A stretch of 64,000 nucleotides of DNA from Brevibacillus antibioticus (GCF_005217615.1 NZ_SZNK01000001.1:949501-1013500), one strand, 5' to 3'. Shown: positions 1-9,159, counted from the first letter of the stretch. Translations and numbers: made by a program. The notes: a model not told the origin generated them from the letters alone.

Positions 1-1143
1 ACGTTTCACTGGGTGCACGACCGCCAACTTCAATTGCTGGCTACCCTTCCTGACACGCTTGCCAAAGACAGAAGCTGGACGGAATATGTTATAAACGTAG
101 CAGGAGCGAAGACGGTAAAGGGAACTGTGTTTGACGATACGAATAATTTCTCGTCGGTGGTGTTTGCTCCGTCTCAGATTTGGCGAGTCTCCGTCGATGG
201 CAAGGTGAAAGAAAAAATGACGGACTTTGCCGTCAGGACTCCCATGGAGTTTATCGACCCTGAGGAACGGTATGTGTTGCTGGAGCGATTTACAGAATAT
301 TGCGAGTGCGACGCGCGTTTCCCTATGCTGTATTCGATTTATGACACACAGACAAAAGAGCTGACTGCTTATCCAGTGGAGCTGACTGACAACTATAGCG
401 GTGCAGGCGACTTCATGGCAGATCGCCGCGGTTTCTTTTTCGCTCATCCACCAAAAGGGACAGAAGTACCGAAAAGCGACTTTGCCACTCGTATCAAGGT
501 AGATGGATACGTACATGGAGCCAGCTTTAGCCATGATCGCAAGCATGTATTGATGGCAGTAGGCAAGACCGAACAGAAAAAAGATCTCGATCTGGTCGTG
601 TACGATTTGGCGACTGCAAAAGAACGGCGCCTCCCAGGTGTAATCAAAGGATGGGTTCCAACAGATGAGATGAATGGGCAAGTCCAGCCCGTCAGTTTTA
701 TCGATGATGGACGCTACGCGACGTTTGAAATGAGAACAGAGGAAGAAAGCTTTGAGGAGCTTCGTCAACGCTACGATTGGCAGTCAGGCAAGGTGATCAG
801 CTGGAATCCACCCGTTCCCAAAGAAGCTTGGTCTGGCTATATCCAGTCGACAGATGGCGCTTATCAAATGTATTGGAATGCAGGGGTGTTTAAGGGCGAC
901 GTCAAGCTAAAGGAAATGAAGCCAGAAGCGGTATGGATTCCAGGCACTCACCATTTGGTTTATATCGATTGGGAAAAAGCGGAACAAGGAGCGGAGTCCG
1001 TGTCGTCGCTCTTCCTGTTCGATGCTGATCGTAAGCAACAATCTGTGCTGGTGAAAGGACTGCCAACGAGTGTATCTATTTTGGGTGCTAGCAACGACGG
1101 CAAATGGCTGTATGTCACGACTCCCGAGCTACTTGCCCCTTAG
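1..1143 (+). CDS. Hypothetical beta-propeller-like protein, 5' end outside window
   Basis: The frame is open to the left edge of the window, so the first codons are missing; a GTG at 13 is only an internal possibility. The visible 376 or so residues show regularly spaced short beta-strand blocks ending in phrases such as SNDGKWLYVTT and SHDRKHVLMAVG, the look of WD40/TolB-like propeller repeats. I do not recognise a named family and no catalytic motif is evident. Its 3' end overlaps the degraded acetyltransferase reading frame on the other strand by 15 bp. A role in binding or sensing is only a guess from the fold impression. Confidence 0.6.
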   Translation, partial: TFHWVHDRQLQLLATLPDTLAKDRSWTEYVINVAGAKTVKGTVFDDTNNFSSVVFAPSQIWRVSVDGKVKEKMTDFAVRTPMEFIDPEERYVLLERFTEYCECDARFPMLYSIYDTQTKELTAYPVELTDNYSGAGDFMADRRGFFFAHPPKGTEVPKSDFATRIKVDGYVHGASFSHDRKHVLMAVGKTEQKKDLDLVVYDLATAKERRLPGVIKGWVPTDEMNGQVQPVSFIDDGRYATFEMRTEEESFEELRQRYDWQSGKVISWNPPVPKEAWSGYIQSTDGAYQMYWNAGVFKGDVKLKEMKPEAVWIPGTHHLVYIDWEKAEQGAESVSSLFLFDADRKQQSVLVKGLPTSVSILGASNDGKWLYVTTPELLAP

Positions 1144-1530
1144 CATGTGAAACCCTTCCGATAGGTAAAGGCTGCGGTCGTTCATTTCTTTTACATCCAG
1201 CCAGAGTCGAGGGGCTTTTTGCTCGATGAATGCCGAATGCTTGATCTGACGCAGGATGTTGCGACCGTTGCCTTCGCCCTTTACTGCGATTGTAATACAC
1301 ATGAGTTCAATACTTTGATGAGGATTGGTCAACCCGGCGATGATGACGTAGCCGACGGGGTGGCCTGTTTCTTTTTTTCGGCAATCATATGGAGGATGTC
1401 CGGGCTGCCAAGTGCGTGGTGGTACCGCTCTTCGCTCCACGGGATAATGAACGGTATTCTCTGGCGCATTTTCTACTTCGCATACGAATGGAATGTCTGC
1501 CGGTGTCGTGCGGCGTAAGTGGATGGTCAT
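1129..1530 (-). pseudogene. GNAT-family acetyltransferase, frameshifted and truncated
   Basis: The open frame starts well (ATG at 1530 behind an AAAGGAG site) with MTIHLRRTTPADIPF, a typical GNAT N-terminus, and its middle (GYVIIAGL, then GNGRNILRQIK) fits the acetyl-CoA binding region. Between them the protein makes no sense in this frame, while the +1 frame reads PFIIPWSEERYHHALG, exactly what the family has there. Two compensating indels are therefore present, one near 1467 and one at a run of seven A residues near 1375. The C-terminus stops right after the GF motif and is shorter than usual. Either sequencing errors or real decay could explain this. GNAT proteins acetylate amines on proteins or small molecules; the substrate is unknown. 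Confidence 0.65.
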
Positions 1531-1550
1531 GCGTGTTTCTCCTTTTCAGC

Positions 1551-1913
1551 TTAACATTTGCATACCATAATCAGATTGCCGTCGGGATCGCGGAAGTTGA
1601 ACCAGTGACCATGCTGGACAGGAACGACGACTTCCACTCCGTTCTCCTTGAGAAATGCATAAGAGGCTTCGATATCCTGTGTGTTGAAATGAAATAAGGG
1701 AGCATCATCTGTGATGCGCTTCGGAAAGATTTTGCTGTCTAGAACGAGCGACAGTCCGTTTTGTAAGGGAATGCAGTATATATGTCCGACTATAATCTCA
1801 CCGTCCGCGGGAAGGCCCAAGAGACGGCAGTACCAGTCGCGTGCGCGTTCGATATCGCTGACGGCTACAAAAATGGCTCCGATTTGGGGGAGCAGCGGGG
1901 AAGCGGTTTTCAT
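1551..1913 (-). CDS. VOC family (glyoxalase/bleomycin-resistance-like) protein
   Basis: This 120-residue protein has the paired beta-alpha-beta layout of vicinal-oxygen-chelate proteins: an opening strand IGAIFVAVSDIERARDWYCRLLG and a closing HWFNFRDPDGNLIMV, the latter being the usual second metal-binding half with its Glu position replaced by Met-Val. The start ATG at 1913 lies behind AAAGGAG. The family includes glyoxalases, dioxygenases and antibiotic-binding proteins, so the reaction cannot be told from sequence. It reads in the same direction as the degraded GNAT gene and is divergent from the AraC-type regulator. Confidence 0.85.
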   Translation of the reverse strand: MKTASPLLPQIGAIFVAVSDIERARDWYCRLLGLPADGEIIVGHIYCIPLQNGLSLVLDSKIFPKRITDDAPLFHFNTQDIEASYAFLKENGVEVVVPVQHGHWFNFRDPDGNLIMVCKC

Positions 1914-2034
1914 TGTGAGAAAGCTCCTTTCAGTAGGCGTTTTTCACAAGGTCGCCCCGACATCATCGTGCACGAAATGTCGGATCGCCTGATTTTGCTT
2001 CTGCTATTCTGAGGGGGAAAGGGAGGTCATTACC

Positions 2035-2904
2035 ATGGATTTGCTTGCAAAGCTGAATGAAGCTCTGGACTATATCGAAGACAATTTGACCAGCGAGATT
2101 GACTACAAAGAAATCGCCCGGGTGGCTTGCTGCTCCGAGTATCACTTCAAAAGGATGTTTTCTTTTCTTGCTGGTGTTCCGCTATCCGAGTACATCCGGC
2201 GTCGGCGCATTACGCTTGCAGCTTTTGAGCTTGCGGACAGCAACGAGCGGGTCATTGACATTGCGATCAAATACGGATACGGATCGGCTGATTCCTTTGC
2301 CAGAGCTTTTCAGAATGTGCATGGCGTCACTCCGACAGAAGCCAGACACATTGGCCATTCCTTGAAGGCTTATCCGCGAATGACCTTTCATCTATCCATT
2401 AAAGGAGGCAATGCCATGAACTACCGTATGGAAGAAAAAGAGGCATTTCGCATTGTGGGTCTGAAAAAAAGAGTCCCGTTGATTTACCGTGGAGTTAATC
2501 CAGAGATTGCGGCCATGTGGGCTTCATTAGATATGGCGAGGATTCAACAACTAAAATCGCTATCCGATGTTGAACCACTTGGACTGATCAGTGCGTCCAC
2601 GAACTTTTCAGAAGGTCGGCTGGAATATGGCGAGCTCGATCACTATATCGGCGTAGCCACTACAGCAGATTGTCCTGATAATCTGGCAGTACTCGAAGTT
2701 CCTGCTTCCACCTGGGCGGTATTCGAAGCAGTGGGTCCTTTTCCTGATACGCTGCAAGATGTCTGGGCCCGGATTTATTCGGAATGGTTTTTATCCTCCG
2801 GTTATGAACAGGCTGAGGGTCCAGAGATTTTGTGGAACGAAAATAAAGACACTTCATCCCCGACCTTCCGAAGCGAAATTTGGATTCCTGTCGTGAAAAA
2901 GTAA
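2035..2904 (+). CDS. AraC-family transcriptional regulator with GyrI-like effector domain
   Basis: The first hundred or so residues form the double helix-turn-helix of AraC/XylS regulators ([21 protein letters not shown] followed by [18 protein letters not shown]). The remainder, from about residue 125, resembles the AraC effector-binding/GyrI-like domain (SOUL-like fold) seen in Rob-type regulators, with [19 protein letters not shown] and [17 protein letters not shown] segments. The ATG at 2035 follows GGGAGG at ideal spacing. Such proteins bind small hydrophobic or cationic ligands and activate detoxification or efflux genes; the target here is not visible. It is the last intact gene before the split polymerase. 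Confidence 0.9.
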   Translation: MDLLAKLNEALDYIEDNLTSEIDYKEIARVACCSEYHFKRMFSFLAGVPLSEYIRRRRITLAAFELADSNERVIDIAIKYGYGSADSFARAFQNVHGVTPTEARHIGHSLKAYPRMTFHLSIKGGNAMNYRMEEKEAFRIVGLKKRVPLIYRGVNPEIAAMWASLDMARIQQLKSLSDVEPLGLISASTNFSEGRLEYGELDHYIGVATTADCPDNLAVLEVPASTWAVFEAVGPFPDTLQDVWARIYSEWFLSSGYEQAEGPEILWNENKDTSSPTFRSEIWIPVVKK

Positions 2905-3007
2905 CCCCTTCTTGGATTCGCTTTCGCTTGCGGAACACCTACCAACGTGTGCTTATCCGAAAAGAAATAATTACCAACTTTTTTTTACGCGAGACAGGCA
3001 TAAAAGG

Positions 3008-3057
3008 GAACGTTTGTTTGCTATAATAAGAACAAAGCAACAAGAGAACATAAGTTC
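3008..3057 (+). promoter_or_regulatory. LexA (SOS) boxes before the split polymerase gene
   Basis: A perfect GAAC-N4-GTTC box (GAACATAAGTTC) lies at 3046-3057 and a one-mismatch box (GAACGTTTGTTT) at 3008-3019. A TATAAT lies between them at 3022-3027. This arrangement matches the Bacillus-type LexA/DinR operator and implies SOS induction of the gene that starts at 3077. Confidence 0.75.
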
Positions 3058-3076
3058 TTATTTAGGGGATGATCGT

Positions 3077-3553
3077 GTGTCCAATGCGAACAAGCGGGTC
3101 GTGTTTTTGATCGACATGCAGAGCTTTTATGCCAGTATCGAGAAAGGGGCCAATCGAGAGCTGCGAAACAAGCCGATTGTCGTCGCAGGTGATCCAGAGC
3201 GGCGCAGCGGAGTCGTGCTGGCAGCGTGTCCGATTGCCAAGTCATACGGAGTGGTCGCGGCCGAAGCACTGTGGCAGGCACAGCAAAAGTGTCGCCAGCT
3301 CGTCGTTGTTCGTCCGCGCATGGAGATGTACATTCGCATCTCCATGCAAATCACTCGCATATTCGAGGCATTTACTGACAAGGTGGAGCCGTACTCGATC
3401 GACGAGCAGTTTCTCGACGTGACAGGCAGCGTCCATCTGTTTGGTGATCCGTTGCAGATGGCTGCACAGATTCGGCAGCGCGTCTGGATGGAGATAGGAA
3501 TCAACTGTCGGGTAGGCATCGGAGAGAACAAGGTACTGGCCAAAATGGCATGA
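3077..3553 (+). pseudogene. Y-family DNA polymerase (PolY2/YqjW-like), 5' fragment
   Basis: This is the promoter-proximal part of an error-prone lesion-bypass polymerase. I place the start at GTG 3077 behind AGGGG, giving VSNANKRVVFLIDMQSFYAS; the Asp of FLIDMQ is the first catalytic metal ligand and SIDEQFLDV supplies the second acidic pair. The frame follows the family until KVLAKMA and then stops at 3551-3553, at the junction with foreign DNA, leaving 158 of about 413 residues. The palm is incomplete and the thumb and little-finger regions are missing, so it should not be an active polymerase. It keeps the SOS promoter. The remainder of the gene is at 27170-28372. Confidence 0.85.
3110..3549 (+). 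repeat. Left copy of 440-bp direct repeat (internal polymerase gene fragment)
   Basis: These 440 bp recur at 27164-27603 in the same orientation with no difference that I can find by eye. The first mismatches outside are G3109 versus A27163 and A3550 versus C27604. Identity and base composition match the host polymerase gene rather than the AT-rich island. Confidence 0.9.
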
Positions 3554-3912
3554 AGACAGACGAATAATATGTGTACATAATTAAAAACGCTGCTATAGCA
3601 AGGGATATATAGACATCTTCGTCTGTACATAATTCAATAACAACTCAACTACTTAGCAGCGCCAAAGAAGTAGTTGAGTTCCACATGGCTCTGTAAAATA
3701 GCATAATAGTTTCTATTTTATTAACAAGGTGGCCCTCAGATGGAGGAGCAACCTGTCTAAACCTTTGAATCCGACCTTGATTATAAAATGGCCAGTGAAT
3801 AAATTGGAGAAAAGAGGAATTTAAAGTGTAATGGCGAAAATATTAATAGTTCTAATGAGCTATAGGAGAAGACCATAATTACATTTTAACGCTGGATTAG
3901 AGAGGGATCTAA
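3550..3912. other. Non-coding left end of island with inverted repeats
   Basis: No gene is visible. A 13-bp perfect inverted repeat (AACTCAACTACTT at 3642-3654, its complement at 3668-3680) encloses 13 nt. A second pair, CAGACGAA near 3556 and TTCGTCTG near 3618, is accompanied by a direct repeat GTACATAATT. They may be a terminator or remnants of a mobile-element end. Confidence 0.5.
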
Positions 3913-4947
3913 TTGTCATATACAATTCAATCAAGTGAGAAAACTAAGTCTATAGGCTCTGACTTTGAGACAAAGGCATTGTTATATTTGATGAATTTTA
4001 GAGATGATAGTCATGAAATTCATTATTTTGTTATTGATTTCTTCAATGACCTCACAGGATTAGATAGACTTTCTAACAAGTCATGGGACCTGCAGTCGAA
4101 GGCTGCGAAGAAGAACTTTCAGGGTGATATTGGTAAGGAATTAGTTACTTTATATAAAAACTATTCTTCTAGTTTTAGCTTTGACCACTATATTCTTTTT
4201 CTAGGTGGAATCGCAGATTCAATCAGATTAGATAATTCGAAGAATATATTCGATATTTGCAATATAAAATCTCAGTCGCTTACAAAAATAGAAAATTCAC
4301 TTCTAAAAGAATGTATAAAGAAAACGTATATTACTGCGGAGAAAGCAAGCTTAACTGAAATAAAGAAGTTTTTAACAAGAGTAATTTTTGTAATTGATGA
4401 CAAAGAGAAGAGTGAATACATTAAAAGTATAATCAAAGTGAATCCTCTTATTATTCCATCTGATACTGTATTAGAACAAATTTTCAACCAAATTCGAGAT
4501 GTACAGTCCTCAAAAAAAAATAACAACATGGTTGAAGGTATTGTGTTGCAAACTAAAGATGAGTTTATTTTCTATAACAGGCATTTAACAAATCAAGAAA
4601 TAAAAATGATGGTCTTAAATCGTATTATTAATAACAACATCTTGCAAAGAGGCGTTACACCTTCGTTCATACCTGTGTTCAATCGAATACCGGCAACAGA
4701 GCAAAAAGATATGTTGGAAGATTGTCAGCACAGTATTGCAAGAACAATTTTTGATAAAAACAATTCCGAAAATTTTTGGAACCTTTTTAATGATATTTAT
4801 GAGATTATAACTAGTAACAAGACTCTTTCTATTGATTTGGCATATAGGTTGGTAAACAGAGAATTGCTTGAAAAGTTACCATTTTTGAATATGATTTCAG
4901 TAATCTATTTCATGGCAGTAATTAAGGACGGTATTTATGATAATTAA
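3913..4947 (+). CDS. Cap4-like dsDNA endonuclease, probable effector of a two-gene defence module
   Basis: The start is TTG 3913 behind AGAGGGA. The N-terminal 80 residues read FET (19), HYFVIDFFNDLTG (36-49), then WDLQSKAAK (58-66). This is the E...D...(E/Q)xK pattern of PD-(D/E)XK nucleases of the Cap4/DUF4297 type, with QSK in place of ExK, as is common in that family. The remaining 260 residues are helical with no motif I know. The next gene, an SMC-like ATPase, overlaps it by 11 bp, so the two are translationally coupled. Nuclease plus SMC/ABC ATPase is the core of Lamassu/DdmABC and of the ABC-three-component systems. I infer a phage or plasmid defence effector that cuts DNA when released by the ATPase. 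Family assignment is from motifs only. Confidence 0.6.
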   Translation: MSYTIQSSEKTKSIGSDFETKALLYLMNFRDDSHEIHYFVIDFFNDLTGLDRLSNKSWDLQSKAAKKNFQGDIGKELVTLYKNYSSSFSFDHYILFLGGIADSIRLDNSKNIFDICNIKSQSLTKIENSLLKECIKKTYITAEKASLTEIKKFLTRVIFVIDDKEKSEYIKSIIKVNPLIIPSDTVLEQIFNQIRDVQSSKKNNNMVEGIVLQTKDEFIFYNRHLTNQEIKMMVLNRIINNNILQRGVTPSFIPVFNRIPATEQKDMLEDCQHSIARTIFDKNNSENFWNLFNDIYEIITSNKTLSIDLAYRLVNRELLEKLPFLNMISVIYFMAVIKDGIYDN

Positions 4948-6541
4948 AAAAGTGTTAATTGGAAACAATAGTGAAGCATTTATGGAAGAGAGATTTTCCT
5001 CTGGGGTTAATATTATCTCGAGTGACGATAACAATAAAGGTAAAACAATTGTAATACAATCAATGATGTATGCATTAGGAAACGATCCAATTTTCCCTTC
5101 TTCCTTCAGAGTTAAAAATTATTACTTTATTGTTGAACTGGAAATATCTAAGAATGAATTGGTGTCAATATGCAGAAAAGGAAATTCATTTATAATTATT
5201 TTTAGAGGGAATATTTCAATCTTTGATAACTTATCTGAATTTAAGTATTTTGTTAATAGAAATTTGTTCAATATTCCAACTATACTGAAGGATGGTTCTA
5301 AGAAACTTGTTGACCCAATGTTACTTTATCAGATGTTTTTTGTAGGTCAAGATAATAAGGACACTTCAAATATCTTTTTAAACGGATATTATAAGAAAGA
5401 AGATTTTGTAAATATGTTATATAGCTATAATGGTATTCTTACCACTTCCAGAGGAGAAAACGAGGAGATAAGGAAGAAAATTAAATCAATAGTTAATGAG
5501 AAAAAAGTTATTGAGAACAATAATAAAATATTAAAGTCTGCATTTTCGGCAATTGGTATTGCCAGTATGGCAAACGACAGGGAGAAGTTTGAGGCTAAAC
5601 TTTCTAAGGTTGAGAAGATAAAAAATAGTATTATCCAACTTAACTCAAAGAGAAACAATGCTGCATCGAGGAAGATTAAAAACGAGATTACACTCAAGGA
5701 ATTACGGTCTCTTAATCAAACACTAAATGCAGGAGAACTTCATTGTTTAGACTGTCATTCCGTAAACGTTGGATATTCAACTGCGGACAGTGCATATACT
5801 TTTGATATATCAAGTATTGAAATACGGAATCAGATTTTAACATCCATCGAAGATAAAATCAATGCATACAAAGATGAAATTGATATGATCTCACTAGAAA
5901 TTAATCGATTTCAAGAAGAGTTGAAATCATTATTATCACAAGATGAAGTAAGTATCGAATCATTGTTAATGTATAAATCTGACCTTGTTAAAGCAAGCGA
6001 TGCTGATTCAAAATTACTCGCATTAGACAATGAACTTAAGAATCTACATGTTATGTTGAATGAACACGAAACTCTTTCAATAGATGCAGATGCTAAAAAG
6101 AAAGAGATGTACTCAATAATAATTGAGAAAATGAATGAATTTTACAAAGCAGTGGATCCCCAAGGCAATATGATATTTAATGACTTGTTTTCCAAAAGGC
6201 AATCCGTATATTCTGGGGTAGAAGAAACTGAATTTTATTTATCCAAGTTGTATGCATTACTCTCAGTGCTTAATCATCCATTTCCTATAGTTATGGACTA
6301 TTTTAGAGATGGTGAGTTATCCTCCAGCAAAGAAAGAAAAGTTCTTGAATTGTTTGGAAAAAGCAAAAATCAAGTTATCTTAACAGTTACTCTAAAGGAA
6401 CAGGAACTTGGAAAGTACGATAACCATGAATTTATCAATCATATAGACTATACCCCGCACACTCCTTCTAAATTATTAACTACTACATATGTGGATGCAT
6501 TTTTGGCAGAACTTAAGAAATTTTCATTAAGTTTTGAGTGA
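4937..6541 (+). CDS. SMC/ABC-type ATPase with central coiled coil (defence sensor)
   Basis: The 534-residue protein opens with an SMC-like N-lobe; the P-loop ends in DDNNKGKT at residues 30-37. Long charged helices (about 165-240 and 300-390) suggest an antiparallel coiled coil, broken by a CLDC pair near residue 273 that recalls the zinc hook of Rad50-like proteins. A late segment FPIVMDYFRDGE is the hydrophobic-Asp Walker B strand followed by the D-loop/catalytic Glu region, resembling the DSPRQQE motif of ABC-three-component ATPases. In Lamassu-type systems the SMC subunit senses DNA ends or replication intermediates and controls the nuclease. Only two genes are present here; no separate LmuC-like or middle component follows. 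Terminated by the hairpin at 6732. Confidence 0.65.
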   Translation: MIIKKVLIGNNSEAFMEERFSSGVNIISSDDNNKGKTIVIQSMMYALGNDPIFPSSFRVKNYYFIVELEISKNELVSICRKGNSFIIIFRGNISIFDNLSEFKYFVNRNLFNIPTILKDGSKKLVDPMLLYQMFFVGQDNKDTSNIFLNGYYKKEDFVNMLYSYNGILTTSRGENEEIRKKIKSIVNEKKVIENNNKILKSAFSAIGIASMANDREKFEAKLSKVEKIKNSIIQLNSKRNNAASRKIKNEITLKELRSLNQTLNAGELHCLDCHSVNVGYSTADSAYTFDISSIEIRNQILTSIEDKINAYKDEIDMISLEINRFQEELKSLLSQDEVSIESLLMYKSDLVKASDADSKLLALDNELKNLHVMLNEHETLSIDADAKKKEMYSIIIEKMNEFYKAVDPQGNMIFNDLFSKRQSVYSGVEETEFYLSKLYALLSVLNHPFPIVMDYFRDGELSSSKERKVLELFGKSKNQVILTVTLKEQELGKYDNHEFINHIDYTPHTPSKLLTTTYVDAFLAELKKFSLSFE

Positions 6542-6731
6542 CGGGAGGGACTTTGAATAAATACCAGATCCGTATCTGATCGGCGAGTTGACTCGCATCA
6601 CTAAAAACTTTAGAAGATAGTGATCCGGACGGAAACAGATCGGGCGAAAGTCCGAATCGCAAGGAGGCGTTCAATCCAGGCGAAAAATTTTCTTCTTCGA
6701 ATTCCCTCATTTATATAATGGAACTAAAGAA

Positions 6732-6769
6732 AAAACAGAGTTTGTGTAATCAAACTCTGTTTTAAATTT
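6732..6769. terminator. Bidirectional intrinsic terminator
   Basis: AAAACAGAGTTTG (6732-6744) pairs perfectly with 6751-6763 over a 6-nt loop. T-rich tails exist on both sides, so it can end the ATPase transcript on plus and the HNH gene on minus. The preceding 190 bp (6542-6731) is a GC-richer scrap without a convincing gene. Confidence 0.75.
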
Positions 6770-7730
6770 TTTTAATGATATGCTTCGGAAGTTGCTTAAA
6801 GGAGCCATCTTCATTATTTAAGTAACTCATGACCTGATCAGGAGGAAAATAAATATCTTCGAACCGAAGATGGGGATACGCACTCCAGATATGCGCTAAA
6901 CCACGTGCATATAATTCCTGTGACCAATCTTCAAATACATCTCCAGAAGGCTGGGTGACGTGGACAACTCGTTCATTATCCGTTTCAATGGTCATATACC
7001 GTGGAGGGTAAATGGCTAAAAATTGCTTGTAATTGATTTTGGCATAGATCTCCTTTAATTGGATGGGATGAAGGGTTTTATCTTTATACTTATCAAAATA
7101 ATTTTCGCCAAATTCTGCTTGAACGCCTGAATCCTCGATACATAGAATAAATCCGATATCGTTCATTTTCATGCCATAAACCGTTTGAAAATAGCTGTCA
7201 AAGTAATTGAAGTTTGATTCATCCCAATCCTCAGCCTTATATTCATACATTTTAAATATAAAAATCGAATAAGGTTTTACCGGGATGTATTGAGTTGGAA
7301 ACCTAATTCCCTGCAATAACATATGCAATGTATGGAATTTTTCCATCGCTTCAGGACTCATAATCGTACCGGCCATCGGGTCCCTTCGATCGATATTGAG
7401 AGACAATTTCTTAAAGAATAGACCGTATAGGATTTTGGCAGCCCAGTAAAAGATTTTGTCTTCATCCAACTGTATAAATGAGCCATAACCGCCATCTACG
7501 GCTTTCGATATTTCGATTTCCAGTTGAGATAAATGTTCATTGTTGCACGTATTGCAGCAGGGGATTTTTAGCATCCGATAGGGAATTACCGTACCATTTA
7601 CTAAGGTGATGGTCTGATTCCAAAGATTAAATTTGTGCTGCAGCCATTTTGGAAAGATGTGTTCGTCTGTGTTATTTGTTAGTTCATCGCCGCACAAAAA
7701 GCAATGGTTTGGGGAAAGGGGCATGTCCAT
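6762..7730 (-). CDS. HNH-type zinc-finger nuclease-like protein
   Basis: The 322-residue product starts with CFLC (10-13), then DEHIFPKWL (22-30) and CCNTCNNEH (58-66). Two CxxC pairs flanking an EH-I-x-P-x-W element, followed by N after the second pair, is the layout of a Cys4-zinc HNH/treble-clef nuclease, with His24 the candidate general base. The remaining 240 residues have no recognised motif but are acidic and aromatic-rich. The gene stands alone on the minus strand between the nuclease/ATPase pair and the Septu-like pair, so a defence role is inferred from context. Its ribosome site is weak. I could not assign a named family. Confidence 0.6.
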   Translation of the reverse strand: MDMPLSPNHCFLCGDELTNNTDEHIFPKWLQHKFNLWNQTITLVNGTVIPYRMLKIPCCNTCNNEHLSQLEIEISKAVDGGYGSFIQLDEDKIFYWAAKILYGLFFKKLSLNIDRRDPMAGTIMSPEAMEKFHTLHMLLQGIRFPTQYIPVKPYSIFIFKMYEYKAEDWDESNFNYFDSYFQTVYGMKMNDIGFILCIEDSGVQAEFGENYFDKYKDKTLHPIQLKEIYAKINYKQFLAIYPPRYMTIETDNERVVHVTQPSGDVFEDWSQELYARGLAHIWSAYPHLRFEDIYFPPDQVMSYLNNEDGSFKQLPKHIIKKI

Positions 7731-8298
7731 TTGAAATCACAACCTTTATATTTATCTGTTTTACCTTCCCAATTTTACCATAATTGATAAAATATCAATG
7801 GAAAAAGATTCGTAAAAAAAGCTTCACCCGCATGGATCAGCTCAACATTGTGATATTACTTTGGTAGTTATATTAACGATTTTAGGAACAATATATAATT
7901 TATCCCAAAATGATATACAAACGGATATTGAAGAAGCCTTGAAAATGTTACTTAAACGAGGTTTCCTTATCAACTAGCGGGTACGATAGTGGAACAAACA
8001 CAAATAGAGGCTGCTGGTGTTAAAACCGGCAGCCTTTGCAACTAACTGGCAGATTAAGATAACTCTTGGAGAACCCTATTATAAAAAAAGAGTAGGTTCA
8101 CTAACGGTTTCGATAACGCTAGAAAAAATAGGGTTTCACCTAGTAGGCATGTACAATATGGATTTGATTTTTAGTCTTGTTCGATTGAGTAACTTTCTTA
8201 TCAACGAACATCAGGAGCACTAAGCGTGGTGACCTGATGCGCCTGAAATAATTAGAGGCTTTCTTCAAAAAAGCTTAAAAGAGAGGGGGCTTAGAAAA
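7731..8298. other. Gene-poor stretch with decayed coding remnant and hairpin
   Basis: From about 7838 to 7976 a plus-strand frame without a start reads LVVILTILGTIYNLSQNDIQ then EEALKMLLKRGFLIN and a stop. This resembles the C-terminal half of a PqqD-like/RRE or small winged-helix protein and is probably a gene fragment. A hairpin AGGCTGCTGGT/ACCGGCAGCCT sits at 8008-8035 and is similar to the terminator stem at 24936. The 68-codon frame at 8017-8223 starts inside that hairpin without a ribosome site and I do not accept it. Confidence 0.4.
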
Positions 8299-9159
8299 TT
8301 AATGGATGGAGGATTTTAATAATGAGAAACCGACTGAACAGAACCACTCACTCTCAGATAACGCAGAATACAACACGGCATCCCAGGAATTTAGATGCGC
8401 TCTATGTCGGCTGCTTGCTTGCTTTTTTAATTCGTTTCTTACACCGTCTGGACCATCTTCAGCTGCCTGTTCCAATAAATATGCGATAGATGCTAACTCT
8501 GATCCGGCATGAGACCCATATAGCGTGGCAAGGTTGTATACTTTAAAATGTTGTCTTATGCGAGCCTGTTTAGTCTCTTCCCAATGTTCTGGGGGACTGA
8601 CAAAGTAGCTTAAAGACACGGGGGTGGTTTGTTCAACTTCTGCATAAAGCCATCGGTCCGTGACAAAAAAGTCATCAAAATAAGGATGAATGGTTACCTC
8701 TTTAGCGGAGGCAGGCTGTGTAGCCCTCTTATCAAAATTGCATTCAAAACATGACGGTATCAGATTTACTGGGGTAACGGCTAATGTAGGAAAAGTTGCT
8801 TTTGGTAAGAAGTGATCTAAGGTTCTGACCTTTCTGTGACCGCACAATGGACAAGTGTTCTGCGGAGAAGCTGTTCTAATCTTCATATAGTACTCTCGGC
8901 CGGGCTGCCCATCCTTAGCCATTTTCGTATTATAAATTTTTTTCATGTCATCACAGCTAACTATTCCTGCAACACTGTTATGTCGATTGATTGTGTGAAG
9001 TTCACATTGAGCGGCTTTATCCTCGAATTCTTGTGATGCCCGAATAATCTCTTGTTTACAATCCTCGAGTCGCGCTTTAAATTCTGCATCCTCAATATTA
9101 CTTATACAAGCAAGAAACACAGTCTCTGGAGAAAAAGTTGGTTTAGGGAGTTTACGCAT
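8299..9159 (-). CDS. ptuB: Septu-type HNH endonuclease PtuB-like
   Basis: The 286-residue protein carries a clear HNH/zinc motif: CPLC (103-106), TLDHFLPKATFPTLAV (113-128, with the catalytic His116), then SCFECNFDK (136-144). The DHFLPK...P-N-L-x-P-x-C-x-x-C-N order is that of PtuB and related HNH effectors. It begins inside the last codons of the upstream ATPase gene (8-bp overlap), giving an ATPase-then-HNH operon, the defining order of Septu type I. In characterised Septu systems PtuB cleaves DNA when PtuA senses infection, blocking phage growth. Acidic and helical regions after residue 200 are unassigned. Confidence 0.75.
   Translation of the reverse strand: MRKLPKPTFSPETVFLACISNIEDAEFKARLEDCKQEIIRASQEFEDKAAQCELHTINRHNSVAGIVSCDDMKKIYNTKMAKDGQPGREYYMKIRTASPQNTCPLCGHRKVRTLDHFLPKATFPTLAVTPVNLIPSCFECNFDKRATQPASAKEVTIHPYFDDFFVTDRWLYAEVEQTTPVSLSYFVSPPEHWEETKQARIRQHFKVYNLATLYGSHAGSELASIAYLLEQAAEDGPDGVRNELKKQASSRHRAHLNSWDAVLYSALSESEWFCSVGFSLLKSSIH

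Noticed and set aside
3127..3630. Minus-strand frames over both polymerase copies
   Set aside because: They are shadows caused by the GC-rich codon pattern of the polymerase gene and occur identically at both repeats.
6513..6710. 65-codon minus-strand frame in the GC-richer scrap
   Set aside because: No site, overlaps the ATPase stop and has no recognisable motif.
8017..8223. 68-codon plus-strand frame
   Set aside because: Starts inside a hairpin arm, has no ribosome site and shows no protein-like pattern.
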